Origin: Karalla daura
Taxonomy: Eukaryota; Chordata; Actinopteri; Chaetodontiformes; Leiognathidae
Direction of reading: 5' to 3'
Assembly: GCA_029224185.1 (NCBI GenBank)
Contig: CM055189.1
Span: forward strand, 29,542,690 to 29,606,689
DNA length: 64,000 nucleotides
Shown here: positions 36,147-49,974 of the stretch, piece after piece
How the letters are laid out: each line of letters opens with the position of its first letter
Numbering within the stretch: the stretch's first letter is position 1
The notes under the pieces: model-generated
The model's input: only the letters and a program-made list of their open reading frames with translations
Database searches by the model: none
What the model was told of the DNA's origin: nothing
Translations under genes and position numbers: made by a program

Positions 36147-38450
36147 ACGTTTAACATTGATGGCAGTGGTGGGACAATGAATGGGGGCTTATGGAGAGAA
36201 AAGGCTGCACTGGGCCTACGATGAGGCTCGTCATATAGAATTTCACAAGGCGCACTGGTTGATGGCCTACCCCGCATGAGAGAGCACCAATGTTCCTACA
36301 AAACTGGAAAAAATAATTTGTCTGCTGCTTAGGGTGTGGCTGGGAGCAGCGTGAAAAGAGCAAAACGAGAGCTGATTTTTCAGCGATCCCGCATGTCGGC
36401 CCGGTGCTCAGAAGAGATTGGACATGCCCAATGCTGAGGGGGTCCTTTCAAACTCTGGGAGTCTCCCAGGGCCTGTGCCATCTGCTGGGGTGCATTGAAG
36501 CTGGACGCCTCATCACTTTGTATTACCATGTCAGCAGAGGAGACATTGGAGCAGGGACCTGAGCACATGGTCGTCGAGAAGAGGTGCTGCTGAAAAACCA
36601 TACGACCAATCAGCGTGCAACTCGCTACACAAACACACCACAACATTCTTCAATTTTTGAAATGAAAATGAAGTTTCAAAGTCAAAGTATGGCAAGGTTG
36701 TGAATTTTCGTTTGTGGAGTTCTGTTGTTCCCATTCATTGTTATGGGAAAACGCCAAATTGGCCAAGTGATAAACATTTGGCTCTATGGAGACAACGCTT
36801 TCCCCAATATGGAACATGAGCTAACTGTCAAGCCGTAGGGGAGAGTCTCCAGAACGCCCTGACACGATTTGGTGTGTGTACTGTGAGAACTGTGGCCACA
36901 GTCGCGAGGAGTAGTGTAACGTTGATGGCAGTGGTGGGACAATGAATGGGGGCTTTTGGAGAGAAAAGGCTGCACTGGGCCTACGATGAGGCTCGTCGTT
37001 TAAATTTCACAAGGCGCACTGGTTTATGGCCTACCCCGCATGAGAGAGCACCAATGTTCCTACAAAACTGGAAAAAAGAATTTGTCTGCCGCTTAGGGTG
37101 TGGCTGGGAGCAGCGTGAAAAGAGCGAAACGAGAGCTGATTTTTCAGCGATCCCGCATGTCGGCCCGGTGCTCAGAAGAGATTGGACATGCCCAATGCTG
37201 AAGGGGCCCTTTCAAACTCTGGGAGTCTCCCAGGGCCTGTGCCATCTGCTGGGGTGCATTGAAGCTGGACGCCTCATCACTTTGTATAACCATGTCAGCA
37301 GACGAGACAATGGAGAAGGTACCTGAGCACATGGTCGTCGAGAAGAGGTGCTGCTGAAAAACCATACAACCAATCAGCGTGCAACTCGCTACACAAACAC
37401 ACCACAACATTCTTCAATTTTTGAAATGAAAATGAAGTTTCAAAGTCAAAGTATGGCAAGGTTGTGAATGTTCGTTTGTGGAGTTCTGTTGTTCCCATTC
37501 ATTCTCATGGGAAAAAGCCAAATTGGCCAAGTGATAAACATTTGGCTCTATGGAGACAACGCTTTCCCCAATCTGGAGCATGAGCTAACTGTCAAGCCGT
37601 AGGCGAGAGTCTCCAGAACGCCCTGACACGATTTGGTGTGTGTACTGTGAGAACTGTGGCCACAGTCGCGAGGAGTAGTGTATGTTTAACATTGATGGCA
37701 GTGGTGGGACAATGAATGGGGGCTTTTGGAGAGACAAGGCTGCACTGGGCCTACGATGAGGCTCGTCGTTTAAATTTCACAAGGCGCACTGGTTTATGGC
37801 CTACCCCGCATGAGAGAGCACCAATGTTCCTACAAAACTGGAAAAAAGAATTTGTCTGCTGCTTAGGGTGTGGCTGGGAGCAGCGTGAAAAGAGCGAAAC
37901 GAGAGCTGATTTTTCAGCGATCCCGCATGTCGGCCCGGTGCTCAGAAGAGATTGGACATGCCCAATGCTGAGGGGGTCCTTTCAAACTCTGGGAGTCTCC
38001 CAGGGCCTGTGCCATCTGCTGGGATGCATTGAAGCTGGACGCCTCATCACTTTGTATTACCATGTCAGCAGACGAGACAATGGAGAAGGTACCTGAGCAC
38101 ATGGTCGTCGAGAAGAGGTGCTGCTGAAAAACCATACAACCAATCAGCGTGCAACTCGCTACACAAACACACCACAAGACTCTTCAATTTTTGAAATAAA
38201 ATGAAGTTTCAAAGTCAAAGTAAGGCAACGTTGCGAATGTTTGTTTGTGGAGTTCTTTTTTTCCCATTCATTCTTATGGGAAAACCCAAATTGGCCAAGT
38301 GATAAACATTTGGCTCTATGGAGACAACGCTTTCCCCAATCTGGAATATGAGCTCACTGTCACACTGTAGGGGAGAGTCTCCAGAATGCCCTGACACGAT
38401 TTGGTGTGTGTACTATGAGAACTGTGGCCACAGTCGCGAGGAGTAGTGTA
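36147..38450 (+). repeat. 2,305-bp trimer, second copy (monomers 48-50)
   Basis: Monomers at 36147, 36919 and 37682 repeat those at 33842, 34614 and 35377. One visible change is AAAAAATAATTTG in monomer 48 where monomer 45 has AAAAAAGAATTTG. Similarity runs through about 38,135. After that monomer 50 reads CCAATCAGCGTGCAACTCG and ACAAGACTC, whereas monomer 47 reads CCTATCAGCGTGCAACGCG and ACAAGCTTC. From 36539 this copy is also the start of the large higher-order repeat. Confidence 0.85.
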
Positions 38451-41400
38451 ACGTTTAACATTGATGGCAGCGGTGGGAAAATGAATGGGGGCTTATGGAG
38501 AGAAACGGCTGCACTGGGCCTACGATGAGGCTCGTCATATAGAATTTCACAAGGCGCACGGGTTTATGGCCAACCCCGCATGAGAGAGCACCAATGTTCC
38601 TACAAAACTGGAAAAATGAATTTGTCTGCTGCTTAGGGTGTGGCTGGGAGCAGCGTGAAAAGAGCGAAACGAGAGCTGATTTTTCAGCGATCCCGCATGT
38701 CGGCCCGGTGCTCAGAAGAGATTGGACATGCCCAATGCTGAGGGGGTCCTTTCAAACTCTGGGAGTCTCCCAGGGCCTGTGCCATCTGCTGGAGTGCATT
38801 GAAGCTGGACGCCTCATCACTTTGTATTACCATGTCAGCAGACGAGACAATGGAGCAGGTCCCTGAGCACATGGTCGTCGAGAAGAGGTGCTGCTGAAAA
38901 ACCATACAATCTATCAGCGTGCAACGCGCTACACAAACGCACCACAAGCTTCTTCAATTTTTGAAATAAAATGAAGTTTCAAAGTCAAAGTATGGCAACG
39001 TTGCGAATGTTTGTGGAGTTCTTTTTTTCCCATTCATTCTTGTGGGAAAAAGCAAAATTGGCCACGTTATAAAATTTTGGCTCTATGGAGACAACGCTTT
39101 CACCAATCTGGAACATGAGCTAACTGTCAAGCCGTAGGGGAGAGTCTCCAGAACGCCCTGACACGATTTGGTGTGTGTACTCTGAGAACTGTGGCCACAG
39201 TCGTGAGGAGTAGTGTAACATTTAACATTGATGGCAGTGGTGGGACAATGAATGGGGGCTTTTGGAGAGAAAAGGCTGCACTGGGCCTACGATGAGGCTC
39301 GTCGTTTAAATTTCACAAGGCGCACTGGTTTATGGCCTACCCCGCATGAGAGAGCACCAATGTTCCTACAAAACTGGAAAAAAGAATTTGTCTGCTGCTT
39401 AGGGTGTGGCTGGGAGCAGCGTGAAAAGAGCGAAACGAGAGCTGATTTTTCAGCGATCCCGCATGTCGACCCGGTGCTCAGAAGAGATTGGACATGCCCA
39501 ATGCTGAGGGGGTCCTTTCAAACTCTGGGAGTCTCCCAGGGCCTGTGCCATCTGCTGGTATGCATTGAAGCTGGACGCCTCATCACTTTGTATTACCATG
39601 TCAGCAGACGAGACAATGGAGAAGGTACCTGAGCACATGGTCGTCGAGAAGAGGTGCTGCTGAAAAACCATACAACCAATCAGCGTGCAACTCGCTACAC
39701 AAACACACCACAAGACTCTTCAATTTTTGAAATGAAAATGAAGTTTCAAAGTCAAAGTATGGCAACGTTGCGAATGTTTGTTTGTGGAGTTCTTTTTTTC
39801 CCATTCATTCTTATGGGAAAACCCAAATTGGCCAAGTGATAAACATTTGGCTCTATGGAGACAACGCTTTCCCCAATCTGGAATATGAGTTCACTGTCAC
39901 ACCGTAGGGGAGAGTCTCCAGAACGCCCTGACACGATTTGGTGTGTGTACTATGAGAACTGTGGCCACAGTCGCGAGGAGTAGTGTAACGTTTAACATTG
40001 ATGGCAGTGGTGGGACAATGAATGGGGGCTTTTGGAGAGAAAAGGCTGCACTGGGCCTACGATGAGGCTCGTCGTTTAAATTTCACAAGGCGCACTGGTT
40101 TATGGCCTACCCCGCATGAGAGAGCACCAATGTTCCTACAAAACTGGAAAAAAGAATTCGTCTGCTGCTTAGGGTGTGGCTGGGAGCAGCGTGAAAAGAA
40201 CGAAACGAGAGCTGATTTTTCAGCGATCCCGCATGTCGGCCCGGTGCTCAGAAGAGATTGGACATGCCCAATGCTGAGGGGGTCCTTTCAAACTCTGGGA
40301 GTCTCCCAGGGCCTGTGCCATCTGCTGGTATGCATTGAAGCTGGACGCCTCATCACTTTGTATTACCATGTCAGCAGACGAGACAATGGAGAAGGTACCT
40401 GAGCACATGGTCGTCGAGAAGAGGTGCTGCTGAAAAACCATACAACCAATCAGCGTGCAACTCGCTACACAAACACACCACAAGACTCTTCAATTTTTGA
40501 AATGAAAATGAAGTTTCAAAGTCAAAGTATGGCAACGTTGCGAATGTTTGTTTGTGGAGTTCTTTTTTTCCCATTCATTCTTATGGGAAAACCCAAATTG
40601 GCCAAGTGATAAACATTTGGCTCTATGGAGACAACGCTTTCCCCAATCTGGAATATGAGCTCACTGTCACACTGTAGGGGAGAGTCTCCAGAATGCCCTG
40701 ACACGATTTGGTGTGTGTACTGTGAGAACTGTGGCCACAGTCCAGAGGAGTAGTGTAACGTTTAACATTGATGGCAGTGGTGGGACAATGAATGGTCGCA
40801 TTTGGAGAGAAAAGGCTGCACTGGGCCTACGATGAGGCTCGTCATTTAAATTTCACAAGGCGCACTGGTTTATGGCCTACCCCGCATGAGAGAGCACCAA
40901 TGTTCCTACAAAACTGGAAAAAAGAATTTGTCTGCTGCTTAGGGTGTGGCTGGGAGCAGCGTGAAAAGAGCGAAACGAGAGCTGATTTTTCAGCGATCCC
41001 GCATGTCGGCCCGGTGCTCAGAAGAGATTGGACATGCCCAATGCTGAGGGGGTCCTTTCAAACTCTGGGAGTCTCCCAGGGCCTGTGCCATCTGCTGGGG
41101 TGCATTGAAGCTGGACCCTCATCACTTTGTATAACCATGTCAGCAGAGGAGACATTGGAGCAGGTACCTGAGCACATGGTCGTCGAGAAGAGGTGCTGCT
41201 GAAAAAACATACAACCTATCAGCGTGCAACTCGCTACACAAACACACCACAAGCTTCTTCAATTTTTGAAATAAAATGAAGTTTCAAAGTCAAAGTATGG
41301 CAACGTTGCGAATGTTTGTGGAGTTATTTTTTTCCCATTCATTCTTATGGGAAAAAGCCAAATTGGCCACGTGATAAATTTTTGGCTCTATGGAGACAAC

Positions 41401-44400
41401 GCTTTCACCAATCTGGAACATGAGCTAACTGTCAAGCCGAAGGGGAGAGTCTCCAGAACACCCTGACACGATTTGGTGTGTGTACTGTGAGAACTGTGGC
41501 CACAGTCGCAAGGAGTAGCGTAAAGTTTAACATTGATGGCAGTGGTGGGACAATGAATGGGGGCTTATGGAGAGAAAAGTCTGCACTGGGCCTATGATAA
41601 GGCTCGTCGTTTAAATTTCACAAGGCGCACGGGTTAATGGCCTGCCCCGCATGAGAGAGCACCAATGTTCCTACAAAACTGGAAAAAAGAATTTGTCTGC
41701 TGCATAGGGTGTGGCTGGGAGCAGCGTGAAAAGAGCGAAACGAGAGCTGATTTTTCAGCGATCCCGCATGTCGGCCCGGTGCTAAGAAGAGATTGGACAT
41801 GCCCAATGCTGAGGGGGTCCTTTCAAACTCTGGGAGTCTCCCAGGGCCTGTGCCATCTGCTGGCGTGCATTGAAGCTGGACGCCTCATCACTTTGTATTA
41901 CCATGTCAGCAGACGAGACAATGAAGAAGGTTCCTGAGCACATGGTCGTCGAGAAGAGGTGCTGCTGAAAAACCATACAACCTATCAGCGTGCAACGCGC
42001 TACACAAACACACCACAAGCTTCTTCAATTTTTGAAATAAAATGAAGTTTCAAAGTCAAAGTATGGCAACGTTGCGAATGTTTGTGGAGTTCTTTTTTTC
42101 CCATTCATTCTTATGGGAAAAAGCCAAATTGGCCAAGTGATAAACATTTGGCTCTATGGAGACAACGCTTTCCCCAATCTGGAATATGAGTTCACTGTCA
42201 CACCGTAGGGGAGAGTCTCCAGAACGCCCTGACACGATTTGGTGTGTGTACTATGAGAACTGTGGCCACAGTCGCGAGGAGTAGTGTAACGTTTAACATT
42301 GATGGCAGTGGTGGGACAATGAATGGGGGCTTTTGGAGAGAAAAGGCTGCACTGGGCCTACGATGAGGCTCGTCGTTTAAATTTCACAAGGCGCACTGGT
42401 TTATGGCCTACCCCGCATGAGAGAGCACCAATGTTCCTACAAAACTGGAAAAAAGAATTTGTCTGCTGCTTAGGGTGTGGCTGGGAGCAGCGTGAAAAGA
42501 ACGAAACGAGAGCTGATTTTTCAGCGATCCCGCATGTCGGCCCGGTGCTCAGAAGAGATTGGACATGCCCAATGCTGAGGGGGTCCTTTCAAACTCTGGG
42601 AGTCTCCCAGGGCCTGTGCCATCTGCTGGGATGCATTGAAGCTGGACGCCTCATCACTTTGTATTACCATGTCAGCAGACGAGACAATGGAGAAGGTACC
42701 TGAGCACATGGTCGTCGAGAAGAGGTGCTGCTGAAAAACCATACAACCAATCAGCGTGCAACTCGCTACACAAACACACCACAAGACTCTTCAATTTTTG
42801 AAATGAAAATGAAGTTTCAAAGTCAAAGTATGGCAACGTTGCGAATGTTTGTTTGTGGAGTTCTTTTTTTCCCATTCATTCCTATGGGAAAACCCAAATT
42901 GGCCAAGTGATAAACATTTGGCTCTATGGAGACAACGCTTTCCCCAATCTGGAATATGAGCTCACTGTCACACTGTAGGGGAGAGTCTCCAGAATGCCCT
43001 GACACGATTTGGTGTGTGTACTGTGAGAACTGTGGCCACAGTCGCGAGGAGTAGTGTAACGTTTAACATTGATGGCAGTGGTGGGACAATGAATGGGGGC
43101 TTATGGAGAGAAAAGGCTGCACTGGGCCTACGATGAGGCTCGTCGTTTAAATTTCACAAGGCGCACTGGTTTATGGCCTACCCCGCATGAGAGAGCACCA
43201 ATGTTCCTACAAAACTGGAAAAAAGAATTTGTCTGCTGCTTAGGGTGTGGCTGGGAGCAGCGTGAAAAGAGCGAAACGAGAGCTGATTTTTCAGCGATCC
43301 CGCATGTCGGCCCGGTGCTCAGAAGAGATTGGACATGCCCAATGCTGAGGGGGTCCTTTCAAACTCTGGGAGTCTCCCAGGGCCTGTGCCATCTGCTGGG
43401 ATGCATTGAAGCTGGACGCCTCATCACTTTGTATTACCATGTCAGCAGACGAGACAATGGAGAAGGTACCTGAGCACATGGTCGTCGAGAAGAGGTGCTG
43501 CTGAAAAACCATACAACCAATCAGCGTGCAACTCGCTACACAAACACACCACAAGACTCTTCAATTTTTGAAATGAAAATGAAGTTTCAAAGTCAAAGTA
43601 TGGCAACGTTGCGAATGTTTGTTTGTGGAGTTCTTTTTTTCCCATTCATTCCTATGGGAAAACCCAAATTGGCCAAGTGATAAACATTTGGCTCTATGGA
43701 GACAACGCTTTCCCCAATCTGGAATATGAGCTCACTGTCACACTGTAGGGGAGAGTCTCCAGAATGCCCTGACACGATTTGGTGTGTGTACTGTGAGAAC
43801 TGTGGCCACAGTCGCGAGGAGTAGTGTAACGTTTAACATTGATGGCAGTGGTGGGACAATGAATGGGGGCTTATGGAGAGAAAAGGCTGCACTGGGCCTA
43901 CGATGAGGCTCGTCGTTTAAATTTCACAAGGCGCACTGGTTTATGGCCTACCCCGCATGAGAGAGCACCAATGTTCCTACAAAACTGGAAAAAAGAATTT
44001 GTCTGCTGCTTAGGGTGTGGCTGGGAGCAGCGTGAAAAGAGCGAAACGAGAGCTGATTTTTCAGCGATCCCGCATGTCGGCCCGGTGCTCAGAAGAGATT
44101 GGACATGCCCAATGCTGAGGGGGTCCTTTCAAACTCTGGGAGTCTCCCAGGGCCTGTGCCATCTGCTGGGATGCATTGAAGCTGGACGCCTCATCACTTT
44201 GTATTACCATGTCAGCAGACGAGACAATGGAGAAGGTACCTGAGCACATGGTCGTCGAGAAGAGGTGCTGCTGAAAAACCGTACAACCAATCAGCGTGCA
44301 ACTCGCTACACAAACACACCACAAGACTCTTCAATTTTTGAACTGAAAATGAAGTTTCAAAGTCAAAGTATGGCAACGTTGCGAATGTTTGTTTGTGGAG

Positions 44401-44990
44401 TTCTTTTTCTCCCATTCATTCTTATGGGAAAACCCAAATTGGCCAAGTGATAAACATTTGGCTCTATGGAGACAACGCTTTCCCCAATCTGGAATATGAG
44501 CTCACTGTCACACTGTAGGGGAGAGTCTCCAGAATGCCCTGACACGGTTTGGTGTGTGTACTATGAGAACTGTGGCCACAGTCGCGAGGAGTAGTGTAAC
44601 GTTTAACATTGATGGCAGCGGTGGGAAAATGAATGGGGGCTTATGGAGAGAAAAGGCTGCACTGGGCCTACGATGAGGCTCGTCATATAGAATTTCACAA
44701 GGCGCACGGGTTTATGGCCAACCCCGCATGAGAGAGCACCAATGTTCCTACAAAACTGGAAAAAAGAATTTGTCTGCTGCTTAGGGTGTGGCTGGGAGCA
44801 GCGTGAAAAGAGCGAAACGAGAGCTGATTTTTCAGCGATCCCGCATGTCGGCCCGGTGCTCAGAAGAGATTGGACATGCCCAATGCTGAGGGGGTCCTTT
44901 CAAACTCTGGGAGTCTCCCAGGGCCTGTGCCATCTGCTGGGATGCATTGAAGCTGGACGCCTCATCACTTTGTATTACCATGTCAGCAGA
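36539..44990 (+). repeat. Higher-order repeat copy A, 11 monomers, 8,452 bp
   Basis: It runs from the private GAGGAGACATTGGAGCAGGGACC in monomer 48 to the same point in monomer 59. Internal monomers start at 36919, 37682, 38451, 39218, 39988, 40758, 41523, 42289, 43059, 43829 and 44599. Unit-specific marks include AGTAAGGCAACG (38220), AACATTTAAC (39218), a SalI-type GTCGAC (39465-39470), an EcoRI site (40154-40159), GAATGGTCGCATTTGG (about 40793), CTGGACCCTC (about 41113) and CCGAAGGGG (about 41437). The whole series reappears 8,452 bp downstream. Confidence 0.92.
40154..40159. other. EcoRI site diagnostic of the higher-order repeat (copy A)
   Basis: AAAGAATTCGTCTG, where other monomers read AAAGAATTTGTCTG. 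It occurs once per higher-order copy, and I saw no GAATTC elsewhere in the window. Confidence 0.75.
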
Positions 44991-45370
44991 GGAGACATTG
45001 GAGCAGGGACCTGAGCACATGGTCGTCGAGAAGAGGTGCTGCTGAAAAACCATACGACCAATCAGCGTGCAACTCGCTACACAAACACACCACAACATTC
45101 TTCAATTTTTGAAATGAAAATGAAGTTTCAAAGTCAAAGTATGGCAAGGTTGTGAATTTTCGTTTGTGGAGTTCTGTTGTTCCCATTCATTGTTATGGGA
45201 AAACGCCAAATTGGCCAAGTGATAAACATTTGGCTCTATGGAGACAACGCTTTCCCCAATATGGAACATGAGCTAACTGTCAAGCCGTAGGGGAGAGTCT
45301 CCAGAACGCCCTGACACGATTTGGTGTGTGTACTGTGAGAACTGTGGCCACAGTCGCGAGGAGTAGTGTA
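44599..45370 (+). repeat. Junction monomer 59 (A/B boundary hybrid)
   Basis: The left part (CATATAGAATTTC, GGCCAACCCC, CTGGGATGC with its A at 44942) matches monomer 80 at 60736. The right part (CAGCAGAGGAGACATTGGAGCAGGGACC from 44991, GTGAATTTTCG, GGAAAACGCC) matches monomers 45 and 48. The exchange therefore lies between 44942 and 44991. It is the joint that closes the 11-monomer unit into a tandem repeat. Confidence 0.88.
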
Positions 45371-48300
45371 ACGTTGATGGCAGTGGTGGGACAATGAATG
45401 GGGGCTTTTGGAGAGAAAAGGCTGCACTGGGCCTACGATGAGGCTCGTCGTTTAAATTTCACAAGGCGCACTGGTTTATGGCCTACCCCGCATGAGAGAG
45501 CACCAATGTTCCTACAAAACTGGAAAAAAGAATTTGTCTGCCGCTTAGGGTGTGGCTGGGAGCAGCGTGAAAAGAGCGAAACGAGAGCTGATTTTTCAGC
45601 GATCCCGCATGTCGGCCCGGTGCTCAGAAGAGATTGGACATGCCCAATGCTGAAGGGGCCCTTTCAAACTCTGGGAGTCTCCCAGGGCCTGTGCCATCTG
45701 CTGGGGTGCATTGAAGCTGGACGCCTCATCACTTTGTATAACCATGTCAGCAGACGAGACAATGGAGAAGGTACCTGAGCACATGGTCGTCGAGAAGAGG
45801 TGCTGCTGAAAAACCATACAACCAATCAGCGTGCAACTCGCTACACAAACACACCACAACATTCTTCAATTTTTGAAATGAAAATGAAGTTTCAAAGTCA
45901 AAGTATGGCAAGGTTGTGAATGTTCGTTTGTGGAGTTCTGTTGTTCCCATTCATTCTCATGGGAAAAAGCCAAATTGGCCAAGTGATAAACATTTGGCTC
46001 TATGGAGACAACGCTTTCCCCAATCTGGAGCATGAGCTAACTGTCAAGCCGTAGGCGAGAGTCTCCAGAACGCCCTGACACGATTTGGTGTGTGTACTGT
46101 GAGAACTGTGGCCACAGTCGCGAGGAGTAGTGTATGTTTAACATTGATGGCAGTGGTGGGACAATGAATGGGGGCTTTTGGAGAGACAAGGCTGCACTGG
46201 GCCTACGATGAGGCTCGTCGTTTAAATTTCACAAGGCGCACTGGTTTATGGCCTACCCCGCATGAGAGAGCACCAATGTTCCTACAAAACTGGAAAAAAG
46301 AATTTGTCTGCTGCTTAGGGTGTGGCTGGGAGCAGCGTGAAAAGAGCGAAACGAGAGCTGATTTTTCAGCGATCCCGCATGTCGGCCCGGTGCTCAGAAG
46401 AGATTGGACATGCCCAATGCTGAGGGGGTCCTTTCAAACTCTGGGAGTCTCCCAGGGCCTGTGCCATCTGCTGGGATGCATTGAAGCTGGACGCCTCATC
46501 ACTTTGTATTACCATGTCAGCAGACGAGACAATGGAGAAGGTACCTGAGCACATGGTCGTCGAGAAGAGGTGCTGCTGAAAAACCATACAACCAATCAGC
46601 GTGCAACTCGCTACACAAACACACCACAAGACTCTTCAATTTTTGAAATAAAATGAAGTTTCAAAGTCAAAGTAAGGCAACGTTGCGAATGTTTGTTTGT
46701 GGAGTTCTTTTTTTCCCATTCATTCTTATGGGAAAACCCAAATTGGCCAAGTGATAAACATTTGGCTCTATGGAGACAACGCTTTCCCCAATCTGGAATA
46801 TGAGCTCACTGTCACACTGTAGGGGAGAGTCTCCAGAATGCCCTGACACGATTTGGTGTGTGTACTATGAGAACTGTGGCCACAGTCGCGAGGAGTAGTG
46901 TAACGTTTAACATTGATGGCAGCGGTGGGAAAATGAATGGGGGCTTATGGAGAGAAACGGCTGCACTGGGCCTACGATGAGGCTCGTCATATAGAATTTC
47001 ACAAGGCGCACGGGTTTATGGCCAACCCCGCATGAGAGAGCACCAATGTTCCTACAAAACTGGAAAAATGAATTTGTCTGCTGCTTAGGGTGTGGCTGGG
47101 AGCAGCGTGAAAAGAGCGAAACGAGAGCTGATTTTTCAGCGATCCCGCATGTCGGCCCGGTGCTCAGAAGAGATTGGACATGCCCAATGCTGAGGGGGTC
47201 CTTTCAAACTCTGGGAGTCTCCCAGGGCCTGTGCCATCTGCTGGAGTGCATTGAAGCTGGACGCCTCATCACTTTGTATTACCATGTCAGCAGACGAGAC
47301 AATGGAGCAGGTCCCTGAGCACATGGTCGTCGAGAAGAGGTGCTGCTGAAAAACCATACAATCTATCAGCGTGCAACGCGCTACACAAACGCACCACAAG
47401 CTTCTTCAATTTTTGAAATAAAATGAAGTTTCAAAGTCAAAGTATGGCAACGTTGCGAATGTTTGTGGAGTTCTTTTTTTCCCATTCATTCTTGTGGGAA
47501 AAAGCAAAATTGGCCACGTTATAAAATTTTGGCTCTATGGAGACAACGCTTTCACCAATCTGGAACATGAGCTAACTGTCAAGCCGTAGGGGAGAGTCTC
47601 CAGAACGCCCTGACACGATTTGGTGTGTGTACTCTGAGAACTGTGGCCACAGTCGTGAGGAGTAGTGTAACATTTAACATTGATGGCAGTGGTGGGACAA
47701 TGAATGGGGGCTTTTGGAGAGAAAAGGCTGCACTGGGCCTACGATGAGGCTCGTCGTTTAAATTTCACAAGGCGCACTGGTTTATGGCCTACCCCGCATG
47801 AGAGAGCACCAATGTTCCTACAAAACTGGAAAAAAGAATTTGTCTGCTGCTTAGGGTGTGGCTGGGAGCAGCGTGAAAAGAGCGAAACGAGAGCTGATTT
47901 TTCAGCGATCCCGCATGTCGACCCGGTGCTCAGAAGAGATTGGACATGCCCAATGCTGAGGGGGTCCTTTCAAACTCTGGGAGTCTCCCAGGGCCTGTGC
48001 CATCTGCTGGTATGCATTGAAGCTGGACGCCTCATCACTTTGTATTACCATGTCAGCAGACGAGACAATGGAGAAGGTACCTGAGCACATGGTCGTCGAG
48101 AAGAGGTGCTGCTGAAAAACCATACAACCAATCAGCGTGCAACTCGCTACACAAACACACCACAAGACTCTTCAATTTTTGAAATGAAAATGAAGTTTCA
48201 AAGTCAAAGTATGGCAACGTTGCGAATGTTTGTTTGTGGAGTTCTTTTTTTCCCATTCATTCTTATGGGAAAACCCAAATTGGCCAAGTGATAAACATTT

Positions 48301-48605
48301 GGCTCTATGGAGACAACGCTTTCCCCAATCTGGAATATGAGTTCACTGTCACACCGTAGGGGAGAGTCTCCAGAACGCCCTGACACGATTTGGTGTGTGT
48401 ACTATGAGAACTGTGGCCACAGTCGCGAGGAGTAGTGTAACGTTTAACATTGATGGCAGTGGTGGGACAATGAATGGGGGCTTTTGGAGAGAAAAGGCTG
48501 CACTGGGCCTACGATGAGGCTCGTCGTTTAAATTTCACAAGGCGCACTGGTTTATGGCCTACCCCGCATGAGAGAGCACCAATGTTCCTACAAAACTGGA
48601 AAAAA

Positions 48606-48611
48606 GAATTC
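48606..48611. other. EcoRI site diagnostic of the higher-order repeat (copy B)
   Basis: Lies 8,452 bp after the copy A site, giving one full higher-order unit between the two. Confidence 0.75.
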
Positions 48612-49974
48612 GTCTGCTGCTTAGGGTGTGGCTGGGAGCAGCGTGAAAAGAACGAAACGAGAGCTGATTTTTCAGCGATCCCGCATGTCGGCCCGGTGCT
48701 CAGAAGAGATTGGACATGCCCAATGCTGAGGGGGTCCTTTCAAACTCTGGGAGTCTCCCAGGGCCTGTGCCATCTGCTGGTATGCATTGAAGCTGGACGC
48801 CTCATCACTTTGTATTACCATGTCAGCAGACGAGACAATGGAGAAGGTACCTGAGCACATGGTCGTCGAGAAGAGGTGCTGCTGAAAAACCATACAACCA
48901 ATCAGCGTGCAACTCGCTACACAAACACACCACAAGACTCTTCAATTTTTGAAATGAAAATGAAGTTTCAAAGTCAAAGTATGGCAACGTTGCGAATGTT
49001 TGTTTGTGGAGTTCTTTTTTTCCCATTCATTCTTATGGGAAAACCCAAATTGGCCAAGTGATAAACATTTGGCTCTATGGAGACAACGCTTTCCCCAATC
49101 TGGAATATGAGCTCACTGTCACACTGTAGGGGAGAGTCTCCAGAATGCCCTGACACGATTTGGTGTGTGTACTGTGAGAACTGTGGCCACAGTCCAGAGG
49201 AGTAGTGTAACGTTTAACATTGATGGCAGTGGTGGGACAATGAATGGTCGCATTTGGAGAGAAAAGGCTGCACTGGGCCTACGATGAGGCTCGTCATTTA
49301 AATTTCACAAGGCGCACTGGTTTATGGCCTACCCCGCATGAGAGAGCACCAATGTTCCTACAAAACTGGAAAAAAGAATTTGTCTGCTGCTTAGGGTGTG
49401 GCTGGGAGCAGCGTGAAAAGAGCGAAACGAGAGCTGATTTTTCAGCGATCCCGCATGTCGGCCCGGTGCTCAGAAGAGATTGGACATGCCCAATGCTGAG
49501 GGGGTCCTTTCAAACTCTGGGAGTCTCCCAGGGCCTGTGCCATCTGCTGGGGTGCATTGAAGCTGGACCCTCATCACTTTGTATAACCATGTCAGCAGAG
49601 GAGACATTGGAGCAGGTACCTGAGCACATGGTCGTCGAGAAGAGGTGCTGCTGAAAAAACATACAACCTATCAGCGTGCAACTCGCTACACAAACACACC
49701 ACAAGCTTCTTCAATTTTTGAAATAAAATGAAGTTTCAAAGTCAAAGTATGGCAACGTTGCGAATGTTTGTGGAGTTATTTTTTTCCCATTCATTCTTAT
49801 GGGAAAAAGCCAAATTGGCCACGTGATAAATTTTTGGCTCTATGGAGACAACGCTTTCACCAATCTGGAACATGAGCTAACTGTCAAGCCGAAGGGGAGA
49901 GTCTCCAGAACACCCTGACACGATTTGGTGTGTGTACTGTGAGAACTGTGGCCACAGTCGCAAGGAGTAGCGTA

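Noticed and set aside
40792..41202. 136-codon variant frame, repeated at 49244 and 56929
   Set aside because: It is the common 126-codon frame extended by a one-base loss at CTGGACCCTC. It is copied only because the higher-order unit is copied.
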